From a virus, in the IMG/VR virus record IMGVR_UViG_3300008113_000020, positions 57,284 to 121,283 of that record: a stretch of 64,000 bases of DNA; one strand, written 5' to 3'. Both the position numbers and the translations under genes were made by a program. Shown piece after piece: positions 24,675 through 32,509 of this stretch; within the stretch, counting starts at the first letter, position 1, and every line of letters begins with the position of its first letter. The notes beneath the pieces were generated by a model that was not told where the DNA came from, searched no databases, and saw only the letters and a list, made by a program, of their open reading frames with translations.

Positions 24675-27518
24675 TTAGATATTCTCAAAAGAAGCTCCTG
24701 TTGGTGTAATAATAAACTCAACATCAATAAATTCTAACGCTCTTGTAGGTTTGATGTAAATCTTACCTCTCAATGTGTTAGCATCAATATCTTCTGGATC
24801 GTTTGATACGCTTACACGGAAATCATAAAGACCTCTTTCTTTCTTAATTGATTCAAGAATTGGGTTAACCAATCTTAAGAACTCTTGTCTAACTTGATCA
24901 TCGTTTTGTTCAAACAATAATCTTACAGCTACTGCAGATATTAACTTTCTTGCTCTTAATAATAATCTTCTTACGTTGATTCTATCAAGTGCTGATTCTC
25001 TAACTTGTAACGTTTTGTTACCCCAGATAATAGTACCTGTATCAGAGAATGTTGCAATTGGGTTAATTCTAGCTTTGTAAAGTTCATCTCTTTCATCAAG
25101 AGTTAACTTCTTAGTTGCTTTGATTGAGTTAACAAGACCTCTTGAATAACCAGCGACCGCAAACCATGGGTAAGATACATTATCAGTTAATGCAATATTC
25201 TTCAATACTTCACCTGTTGGCGGAATATAAAGTTGTGTAGCGTTATCTGTATCTCTTACTTGAATCCAAGGCCAGTAAGTTGCTGAGTAGTTAGAATCGA
25301 ATCCTAAATCATCTAAAGCACCAATTACTTCGTCAGCACCTGTTGTACCACTAAAGTTAGGAGCGTTGATGATATAAAGCGAGTCTGCTCTATCATTCTC
25401 AATAATATCAACCGCCTGATTTACAAGTGAGCTATGGTCATTCCAGTTAATACCTGGTGTAGCAAAAATATTAATATCAACAGCTTCAGGATTTTTGAAT
25501 GTTTCAATACCTTGTAAAAATGCATAGTAATCTGAGTTACCAACTAAACTATTGAATACACCGCCATTAGTTGTGTGCCCACTTATGTAAGTTGTCTTTC
25601 CGAAAATGAAACCATCTCCGTTTGATCTAACATTTCTATAGATATCCCAACCATCAAATCCACCAAATACTGGTAATGTAAATTTACGGAAATTAACACC
25701 ATCTAATTTACCTTTATCAGTACCTTCTAAATCGTATGAAGTTGTTTTAAATAATTTTTCACCAGTAGTTCCTGTAATATTTGCTGCGTTAACAGACAAG
25801 TGGAAACCAAAAGACGAATCAGTTGCATCGGTACCTTTAAATTTGAACATATCTCTATCGAAAATGAAGTGTTCATCTGTAGATAAACCTAATGTAACCT
25901 TCTTAACCTTATCACCATTTGTTGTTACAGGGGTTCCGTCTATATTGTAGTATAGAACATCACCAGCATCGTAGTATTTTGTTTTAAAACGAATACCACC
26001 AACATTAGCTTTTGTTGTTACGCCCTTGAAACCAGCTGGGATTGCATCTGTTGGAGCATCATCTGCCATAACCAACATAATGTACTTAGATCTTAATTCA
26101 TATTCACCATCAGAAGTACCGATCTTTCTACCAACATAACCTGGAAGATCTGGATTCATAGTACATCTACTATATTTTTCTAATACAACTTGATTTGCAT
26201 CAGTATCGTTGAAATCACGAACAAGAACATCAAATTCACCTGTGTCTAAATCAATATTTTGAACAGTTACTTTAACTTCGTAATTAGATGCATCACCATC
26301 AGATATTGTTAAGAAACTGAATAGGTCAAATACCTTACCGCCCCTAACTTCAGAAACGATGGTTGAAGATCCAGCCATATCCCACTGGGTCATGAAGTTA
26401 TCACCTTCAGTTGCGTTTACAACTGTTGTACTTAAACCTCTAATTAAACCTTGTTCAAAAAGATTTGAAACTAAGTTTGGATATGCTTCGTGTACATATA
26501 ATGGATATTCAATTTTATCTTTATCAAATACATCAGCACCAATTACCTTTGTAAGGTATTTTGTGGAAGTTTGATCTAAAGAACAATTAAATGTTCTAAC
26601 ATCACTATCGATATCAGTTACTTGAATTGTAAAGTCAGCTAAAGGATTGGTTGATAATCCAGAGCCACTAACACTAACAGTTGTGCCGGTTACTCTATGT
26701 GTTAATACGTTTTGAATATAGTTACCTCTAGATCTTAATAAGCAAACTTGCATATCATGATAATCAGTATTCAAAGACGCGTTATACTTAAATCTTGTAA
26801 CGGTAAATTCTGAAGTACCAGTTGAGTAAACAAAAAGGTATGAATATACACCATCAATTGTTGAATCAGTAGAACCTGTTTTAGTATAGTAAACGTTGTA
26901 CCAATCTTTATTATTGTTTGAGCCGATTGGTGAAACCAACTCTGTTCCTGTAAGTCCGCTAGTAGCAGATTCTGGAACTTCCCCAATTGTAAACCACTCG
27001 TTGTGTGCATAAACACCACCAGAATTGGTTGCTGCTACCAAGTAGTTAGTTATTGAAGAACCTTCTGTTGAAGTTTTTCCTGATAATTCAGCATAGATTG
27101 TGCTGCCTGTTACACCTGTTGTTGTTGGTATTAATGAAATACCTGCTGTTGATCCGCTTAGTGAACCAAGAGTTACACCGCCTAGAGCTTTGATACCCCA
27201 AGTTCTGCCTGGTTTATATCCAGTAAGTCCTAATACACGGGTTACAAATAATTGGTTTGACTCTTGTAAATAAGATTTCGCAACATATGGAAGTTCATAT
27301 TTTGGATTTCCAGCACCATCTTTTGCGGGGCTAGTACCACCAAAATAAGTTCTAAATTCATCAAAATTTGAAATTAGAATTGGTTCAAATGCTGGACCTT
27401 TCAAAGTCTCACCAACCAGACCCAATGTTGTAACACCTACACTTTGAGCTACGAATGTTAAATCTTTCTCTGATGTATACACACCTGGAGAAACGAATAC
27501 TCTGTTTGAATTTGCCAT
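24675..27518 (-). CDS. 18: tail sheath protein, gp18-like
   Basis: The contractile sheath subunit. At 947 residues it is much longer than T4 gp18 (659 aa). The N-terminus (FVSPGVYTSEKDLTF, then TLGLVGETLKGPAFEP and FGG) and the C-terminal third (FATPGINWNDHSSLV; NRKLSFSDTGTIIWGNKTL-like; RINVRRLLLRARKLI; ALEFIDVEFIITPTG) are the conserved inner sheath domains. The middle, roughly residues 120-690, is a variable Ser/Thr/Gly-rich region that probably forms outer domains on the tail surface. A terminator follows and a late box precedes (27555-27562). Confidence 0.92.
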   Translation of the reverse strand: MANSNRVFVSPGVYTSEKDLTFVAQSVGVTTLGLVGETLKGPAFEPILISNFDEFRTYFGGTSPAKDGAGNPKYELPYVAKSYLQESNQLFVTRVLGLTGYKPGRTWGIKALGGVTLGSLSGSTAGISLIPTTTGVTGSTIYAELSGKTSTEGSSITNYLVAATNSGGVYAHNEWFTIGEVPESATSGLTGTELVSPIGSNNNKDWYNVYYTKTGSTDSTIDGVYSYLFVYSTGTSEFTVTRFKYNASLNTDYHDMQVCLLRSRGNYIQNVLTHRVTGTTVSVSGSGLSTNPLADFTIQVTDIDSDVRTFNCSLDQTSTKYLTKVIGADVFDKDKIEYPLYVHEAYPNLVSNLFEQGLIRGLSTTVVNATEGDNFMTQWDMAGSSTIVSEVRGGKVFDLFSFLTISDGDASNYEVKVTVQNIDLDTGEFDVLVRDFNDTDANQVVLEKYSRCTMNPDLPGYVGRKIGTSDGEYELRSKYIMLVMADDAPTDAIPAGFKGVTTKANVGGIRFKTKYYDAGDVLYYNIDGTPVTTNGDKVKKVTLGLSTDEHFIFDRDMFKFKGTDATDSSFGFHLSVNAANITGTTGEKLFKTTSYDLEGTDKGKLDGVNFRKFTLPVFGGFDGWDIYRNVRSNGDGFIFGKTTYISGHTTNGGVFNSLVGNSDYYAFLQGIETFKNPEAVDINIFATPGINWNDHSSLVNQAVDIIENDRADSLYIINAPNFSGTTGADEVIGALDDLGFDSNYSATYWPWIQVRDTDNATQLYIPPTGEVLKNIALTDNVSYPWFAVAGYSRGLVNSIKATKKLTLDERDELYKARINPIATFSDTGTIIWGNKTLQVRESALDRINVRRLLLRARKLISAVAVRLLFEQNDDQVRQEFLRLVNPILESIKKERGLYDFRVSVSNDPEDIDANTLRGKIYIKPTRALEFIDVEFIITPTGASFENI

Positions 27519-27554
27519 TGATAAATGTTTGGTTAATTAATTTTATTCTTATCA

Positions 27555-27562
27555 AATAAATA
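27555..27562 (-). promoter_or_regulatory. late-type promoter box TATTTATT before the sheath gene
   Basis: On the minus strand TATTTATT ends 36 nt before the sheath ATG at 27518, in the gap shared with the plus-strand gene at 27645. With the terminator at 24624-24654 it would make a single-gene sheath transcript. Confidence 0.5.
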
Positions 27563-27644
27563 TCTTTGTTTTCAGCAAAGATTTCTGGATTTTTTCGTAT
27601 TTATATCCTAATTTATCTTTTTATATCGTTATTTATCTTTAACC

Positions 27645-27803
27645 ATGGAAAAGAAAAGTAAAAACGTAAAAATCAGTGAAAAGCATCATGAAATGCTAAA
27701 AACCTATTGTGATAAGAAAGGTTTAAAAATTTATAAAGTTTTGGAAAAAATGATTGAAGAAATTGTTAAACCAAAGAAAACCGACATTTACGGAGAGGAT
27801 TAA
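27645..27803 (+). CDS. small ribbon-helix-helix-like protein
   Basis: A 52-residue protein on the plus strand inside the minus-strand tail block. It reads VKISEKHHEMLKTYCDKKGL and then a helix KIYKVLEKMIEEIV. This is a good match in pattern to CopG/Arc-type ribbon-helix-helix proteins: a short strand, a helix with 'LKxYC', a GL turn and a second helix. Such proteins are DNA-binding dimers. A TTATTTAT sequence lies at 27629-27636, close to its ATG. Its stop codon overlaps that of the gp15-like gene on the other strand (shared TTAA). A regulatory role is inferred. Confidence 0.7.
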   Translation: MEKKSKNVKISEKHHEMLKTYCDKKGLKIYKVLEKMIEEIVKPKKTDIYGED

Positions 27804-29035
27804 TAGACATAGGTAACACCAATTTTAGATCCAAGAGTTGGTGAAAAGTTCAATTTAACCTGAGTAGAAGAGTTAACGTCAAACCCTTGACCCTCTTCTT
27901 CAACTAGTCCATTTATATCTAAACTAACAATACTATCTATTGCATTATTCAATGTAAAAATCAAAGAACCCCCATTATAGTTAAAGTATTCTGTAGTTAC
28001 CTGTAATGTTTTACCATAGCTATCAACAAATACACTATTTCTACCTTTAAAATATGTTATAGTAATAGTACTTCCTTCCGGAGGAGGTGACGCAAACGTT
28101 ATTTTAGATGTTCCCGCTATATGAAAGAAATCGATATCTCTTTCTTGTAAGAGACCATTAATTGAAACATTAAACAACATACTAATACTTTCACCAACAC
28201 TAAATGCGGTCTGCATACCATCTGCAACAAATGTTCCAACAGTAATATCAATTCTTTTATTAATATATTTTTTTTGGAAATTCGTATTTTTAGCAAACTC
28301 GGTCATTAAGAAGAATCTACTAACAGCCGGCTTAACCTCAAATTCGTCTTGGTCTATTAAGAATCCTAACATTGTGAATTGATAATTTTGAAGATAAAAT
28401 CTACGCCCATCTATTTGTTCAATTGGTGAATTGTCTTCAACCTTATCCATTATAATTGGGATGTAATGACCTTTTACCATGGTATAAGCCTGTCTAGAAG
28501 CAAACTTTTGAAGTATAATTTTATTAAATCTATTCAATTCCCTAAGTTTTGTACAAACTATAGTAACCTCAAAAGTAATATCTACCGGAACCGGTTGTGG
28601 TATTTTATATATGTCCGCACCCATTTGATTCCCGTTCCATGTTGCCACAGAAGCATAATGAAATTGTAATCTTTCTGGAATTGTCCTGATAATAGAGGGG
28701 TTTGTCCCTGGCTGAACGTCCGGTCTTCTAATTACACCAATAAATGGAACCTTAAGATTTCCGTCATCATCCGAAAACTCCCAAGTATTCATAATTTGAG
28801 CCCATCTTTGTATTGTTAATATTTTTGGAATTACAGGAATTTTTTTACCATCAGATATTACAATAAAATTTTTTGATACGAAATCTAACATTCCCGCATC
28901 CAGGTCATCATGTAAAACAGAATCTGGAAGATAAGAATCAGATTTTGTTATTTTATCTAATAATTCTTCCCTTCTTTCTGTTAAGATTTTACCTTTGTAA
29001 ATCTGTATATCTGTTTTTCTTTTAGGTATTCCCAT
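27800..29035 (-). CDS. 15: gp15-like tail completion / sheath-stabilising protein with C-terminal beta repeats
   Basis: The 411-residue protein resembles T4 gp15-type tail terminators over residues about 75-250: VPFIGVIRRPDVQPGTNPS, then VPVDITFEVTIVCTKLRELN, KFASRQAYTMVKGHYI and YQFTMLGFLIDQDEFEV. That family caps the tail and binds the neck. Residues about 275-411 hold two repeats of a small beta domain: 'AFSVGES..MLFNVSINGLLQ..DIDF' and 'IFTLNNAIDSIVSLDINGLVEEEGQGFDV', each with a closing strand ending in Y. This addition is not in T4 gp15 (272 aa). It may decorate the neck. The 2-nt gap to the upstream neck gene suggests co-expression. Confidence 0.75.
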   Translation of the reverse strand: MGIPKRKTDIQIYKGKILTERREELLDKITKSDSYLPDSVLHDDLDAGMLDFVSKNFIVISDGKKIPVIPKILTIQRWAQIMNTWEFSDDDGNLKVPFIGVIRRPDVQPGTNPSIIRTIPERLQFHYASVATWNGNQMGADIYKIPQPVPVDITFEVTIVCTKLRELNRFNKIILQKFASRQAYTMVKGHYIPIIMDKVEDNSPIEQIDGRRFYLQNYQFTMLGFLIDQDEFEVKPAVSRFFLMTEFAKNTNFQKKYINKRIDITVGTFVADGMQTAFSVGESISMLFNVSINGLLQERDIDFFHIAGTSKITFASPPPEGSTITITYFKGRNSVFVDSYGKTLQVTTEYFNYNGGSLIFTLNNAIDSIVSLDINGLVEEEGQGFDVNSSTQVKLNFSPTLGSKIGVTYVY

Positions 29036-29036
29036 T

Positions 29037-29549
29037 TTATACTCCTCTAAATTCTTGATCCTGTGCTATTGCACAAGTAATTGTTCTGTAATATGGTTTA
29101 TAACCAAATAAATGATGTGAGTTATCTGAGGTAACCTTCCCATCATTAGTTACAGTATAATATCTTATTTTATTTTCTGACTCTGGATAACCTATATAAT
29201 CCCCGTATTTTATATCTACACCAAGTTCTTCTAAATGTTTAATATAAACAGATAATATTAAATTACCAGGCTCTAGGTATCTCAACATACCACCTTTATA
29301 ACTTGAGTTTTTCGGGGCCTCCACTTTAACAAGTGCATTAAACTCAATTGGTGGAAAATATTTTATTTCGTCCTGCCCAACTTCTCCGTAAACATCATCC
29401 TTATCTGTCTTCTGTCTATCAACCCTATAAAGGACAAGTTTTTGATTTAAATCACCATGTAAGTATTCCTGACCTATTTGGACTTGTAAATTAAAGTCTT
29501 CTTCAGAAAAGAATTTACTTAATCTGGTTATGGGTAGTTTATTGCTCAT
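29037..29549 (-). CDS. neck (head-tail connector) protein, probably gp14-like
   Basis: A 170-residue strand-rich protein, first gene of the unit with the gp15-like gene. The segment YGDYIGYPESENKIRYYTV followed by DNSHHLFGYKPYYRTI fits neck or head-closure proteins, where a 'GDYI-x-Y' strand is followed by a 'G-x-x-x-x-x-R' strand. The position next to gp15-like and close to gp13 supports a neck role. It is shorter than T4 gp14 (256 aa). A TATTTATA box ends 4 nt before the ATG, giving almost no leader and no Shine-Dalgarno site. Confidence 0.65.
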   Translation of the reverse strand: MSNKLPITRLSKFFSEEDFNLQVQIGQEYLHGDLNQKLVLYRVDRQKTDKDDVYGEVGQDEIKYFPPIEFNALVKVEAPKNSSYKGGMLRYLEPGNLILSVYIKHLEELGVDIKYGDYIGYPESENKIRYYTVTNDGKVTSDNSHHLFGYKPYYRTITCAIAQDQEFRGV

Positions 29550-29553
29550 ACCC

Positions 29554-29561
29554 TATAAATA
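29554..29561 (-). promoter_or_regulatory. late-type promoter box TATTTATA, 4 nt before the neck gene
   Basis: On the minus strand CTATTTATA-GGGT-ATG. If this is a -10 element the transcript would begin at or near the ATG. It lies in the divergent gap with the SNF2 helicase gene. Confidence 0.5.
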
Positions 29562-29600
29562 GTTTATAAAGTATTTAGAATTACTTATATTATATACTGT

Positions 29601-31352
29601 ATGGAAACTAAAATACCAGAAATTGTAGCGAGAGAGATACTTTTTTCATATGCTGGTTCTAATAACCATCTATTGGATTTGAAAAGGAAAGTTTTAGAGC
29701 TTAAAAACTATTCTTTAAGTAGACCGCAAGCGGACTACGTTATAAAATATGAAAAAGTAATACCTAAGGTTGCTAGGAAATGGGTTAAAGTATTTTCTTC
29801 TTTTGCTGAAAAGATGAGAGAAGATAGGTTGTTACCTATCGCCCCAGAACAAATATGGGTAGAAAAACTATTATGTGAAACAGATAAGGCTTATCATATA
29901 TGGGGTAAAGTTGTAGACGGAGATATACTTCACGCTTTTTGGGTTCCTAAAATTGCTATAATACCAGAAGAAAAAAAATTAAATAGAACTATTGATTATA
30001 GCCCATATGATAACAGGCCACCGATGGATCATCAAAAAGAAGCCATAGAGAAACTATTAGCAAATGACAAATTTATTCTTGCAGATGATATGGGGCTTGG
30101 TAAAACCACAGCCGCGGTTATTGCCGCTTTGGAAAGTGGTGCTAAAAAAATATTAATAGTTTGCCCAGCAACCCTAAAGATAAACTGGGAACGAGAAATT
30201 AAAAATTACACTGACAGAAGAATATTGGTAATTGAAGGTAGAAAGTGGGGTTCCACTTTTGATTTCTACATTATCAATTATGATATTCTTAAAAATTTTC
30301 ACACAACAGACAAAAGTGAAGATAGTGAAGCATATAAACTAATTGCAAACAATGGATTTGATTTAGCAATTGTAGATGAAGCTCATTACATCTCAAATGC
30401 CACAGCACAGAGAACAAAACTATTAAATGATATATTGGGTTTAATTCCTAGGGTTTGGTTATTAACCGGAACCCCAATGACTTCTAGACCTATTAACTAT
30501 TATAACTTATTAAAAATTGTTGAGTCGCCGTTAGCACTAAATTGGCAAAGCTATGTTAGAAGATATTGTGCTGGTTATCAGTTTAGGGTTGGTAATAGAA
30601 AAGTTTGGAATACTAGCGGAGCATCCAATCTAGATGAATTAAGGGAAAAGACTAAAAATCTTGTTTTAAGAAGAATGAAGACTGATATCTTGGATTTACC
30701 AGAAAAAATCATTACCCCTGTTTATCTAGAGCTTCAAAGTAAATTCTATGATAATGAATTAGAAGACTTTATAAGAATATCTTCTGAAAACAAACAAAAA
30801 GAAAGTATATCGGTAACACTTAATCGTTTAATGAATATTAGACAATTAATTGCTATGGAAAAAATACCATACACTTGTGAATTGATTGATAAGTTTATTG
30901 AACAAAATAAAAAAGTCATTGTGTTTACAAATTTTACTGCAAGCCTAGACGCGTTACATGAAAAATACAAAAAGAACTCTGTAATTTTGGATGGTAGAAT
31001 GAGTAAAGATAAAAGACAAGAAAGTGTTGATAAATTTCAAACAAATGATAAAATAAAAGTCTTTATCTCCAACATAGTTGCAGGTGGCGTAGGAATTACT
31101 TTAACGGCGGCTGAGGGGGTTATAATGAATGATCTATCATTTGTACCTGCCCACCATTCACAAGCCGAGGATAGAGCTTATAGACACGGACAAACTAAAA
31201 GCGTTTTAGTTTATTATCCAGTATTTGATAATACAATTGAAATTCAAGTATACAACATACTTCAGAAAAAGAAGAATATTATTGATCAAGTAATGGGTGA
31301 CGGCGAATACGGAGATACGTTTGCTAGCGAATTACTTAAGAACTTATTATAG
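29601..31352 (+). CDS. SNF2-family DNA helicase/translocase (UvsW-like role)
   Basis: The 583-residue protein has an N-terminal unknown region (about 140 residues) then a two-lobed SF2 motor of the SNF2/SMARCAL1 kind. Q/I motif region: DHQKEAIEKL. Walker A is DMGLGKT at 163-169, DEAH at 259-262, and motif III is LLTGTPM. The C-lobe has VFTNFTASLDALHEKY, the SNIVAGGVGITLTAA segment and the motif VI stretch AEDRAYRHGQT. SMARCAL1-type proteins anneal or remodel forks; T4 uses UvsW for fork reversal and D-loop unwinding, so a similar role is inferred. It is divergent from the neck gene and has no full late box. Confidence 0.88.
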   Translation: METKIPEIVAREILFSYAGSNNHLLDLKRKVLELKNYSLSRPQADYVIKYEKVIPKVARKWVKVFSSFAEKMREDRLLPIAPEQIWVEKLLCETDKAYHIWGKVVDGDILHAFWVPKIAIIPEEKKLNRTIDYSPYDNRPPMDHQKEAIEKLLANDKFILADDMGLGKTTAAVIAALESGAKKILIVCPATLKINWEREIKNYTDRRILVIEGRKWGSTFDFYIINYDILKNFHTTDKSEDSEAYKLIANNGFDLAIVDEAHYISNATAQRTKLLNDILGLIPRVWLLTGTPMTSRPINYYNLLKIVESPLALNWQSYVRRYCAGYQFRVGNRKVWNTSGASNLDELREKTKNLVLRRMKTDILDLPEKIITPVYLELQSKFYDNELEDFIRISSENKQKESISVTLNRLMNIRQLIAMEKIPYTCELIDKFIEQNKKVIVFTNFTASLDALHEKYKKNSVILDGRMSKDKRQESVDKFQTNDKIKVFISNIVAGGVGITLTAAEGVIMNDLSFVPAHHSQAEDRAYRHGQTKSVLVYYPVFDNTIEIQVYNILQKKKNIIDQVMGDGEYGDTFASELLKNLL

Positions 31353-31369
31353 TTTTATTTATAATCTGG

Positions 31370-31377
31370 TATTTATT
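31370..31377 (+). promoter_or_regulatory. late-type promoter box TATTTATT before gp13
   Basis: GTATTTATTAG ends 16 nt before the ATG at 31394 and lies between the helicase gene and gp13. It would let gp13 be made late while the helicase is made earlier. Confidence 0.45.
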
Positions 31378-31393
31378 AGTAAAAGCTATTTTA

Positions 31394-32509
31394 ATGAGTA
31401 CTGTTATAAGCGCACCAGAAAAAGAGAAACTTTATAGTCAGATATTACACCTTTTGGGTATGCCAGTTAGAGGTGTTGAATTAACAGAAGAACAAATGGA
31501 CTCGTTCCTTGAAATATCTGTAAGTGAATACGAACAACTAGTTAATGATTGGCTTATTGAATCTCAATGGTCAGCCTTAGCTGGATTAGATGTAGACACA
31601 CAATCTTTAACAAAAGCTTTTACTACTAGAGATATTAATTACGAAACTCAATATACCTATTCTTACTCGAAAATTGTTGGTCTACAAGCAGGGGGCCCGT
31701 GGGAATTAAAAAAAGATTATATAACCCTAGAGCGCAATAAACAAATTTATGAAATACCAGCCGGAAGAGAAATAAATGAATTACTTTGGTTTTCAAGAGC
31801 TGAGCTAACTGATTCAATTGTTGACCCATTCTTAGGCGGTTTTGGCGGTCTTGGTGGTGTTGGTTTTGGTGGCGTAGGTGGTTTTGCTCAAGTTGGCGCT
31901 TCAGGATCTTACTTCTTATTACCAGCGTTTGATTTGTTATTAAGAATGCAAGATAGAAATATCAAAAATCGTTTAATTGGCGGGGATTTAACATATAGAA
32001 TAACAGCTGGACCAAATGGTGTAAAATATGTGCACTTAATGAACGTGCCAGGTGGTAAATATGATTTTGGCTCAATACAAAACAACAATATTAAAGTCTG
32101 GTATTGGTATTATGATACTTTTGATAGAGATACCTGTTTAAAAGAAAATAAAGATGTAGTTAGATTACCATCAGACGTTATGATGGACCAACTTCAATGG
32201 GACGAATTAAATAGACCGGCACAAAACTGGGTTAGAAAATATCTAATGACTTATTGTAAAGAAGCATTAGGCAGAATCTATGGTAAATTCTCTGGCGACC
32301 TAAAAGTACCAGATAGCGATGTTAAATTAGACTACACATCTCTTCTTACAGAAGCTAAAGATGAAAGACTTAAGTTAAATGAAGAATTAATGTTAAGACT
32401 TGAGAGACTTCGTCCAGACAAAATGCTTGAAAGAAAAGGTAATGAAGCTGAGAACCTTAATAAGGCTCTCAAGTTCAGACCTATGACAAATCCATTTAAT
32501 GTTATTTAA
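31394..32509 (+). CDS. 13: neck protein, gp13-like
   Basis: The 371-residue head-completion/neck protein sits between portal and tail in T4-like virions. Residues about 10-60 form helices (HLLGMPVRGVELTEEQMDSF). Residues 175-225 hold LLPAFDLLLRMQDRNIKNRL, then LTYRITAGPNGVKYVHLMN, and residues 270-310 hold PAQNWVRKYLMTYCKEALGR and GKFSGDL, all typical of gp13. A Gly-rich loop (about residues 145-170, GGFGGLGGVGFGGVGGF) is unusual. It is longer than T4 gp13 (309 aa). Its stop codon shares TTAA with the stop of the DNA polymerase gene on the opposite strand. Confidence 0.85.
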   Translation: MSTVISAPEKEKLYSQILHLLGMPVRGVELTEEQMDSFLEISVSEYEQLVNDWLIESQWSALAGLDVDTQSLTKAFTTRDINYETQYTYSYSKIVGLQAGGPWELKKDYITLERNKQIYEIPAGREINELLWFSRAELTDSIVDPFLGGFGGLGGVGFGGVGGFAQVGASGSYFLLPAFDLLLRMQDRNIKNRLIGGDLTYRITAGPNGVKYVHLMNVPGGKYDFGSIQNNNIKVWYWYYDTFDRDTCLKENKDVVRLPSDVMMDQLQWDELNRPAQNWVRKYLMTYCKEALGRIYGKFSGDLKVPDSDVKLDYTSLLTEAKDERLKLNEELMLRLERLRPDKMLERKGNEAENLNKALKFRPMTNPFNVI

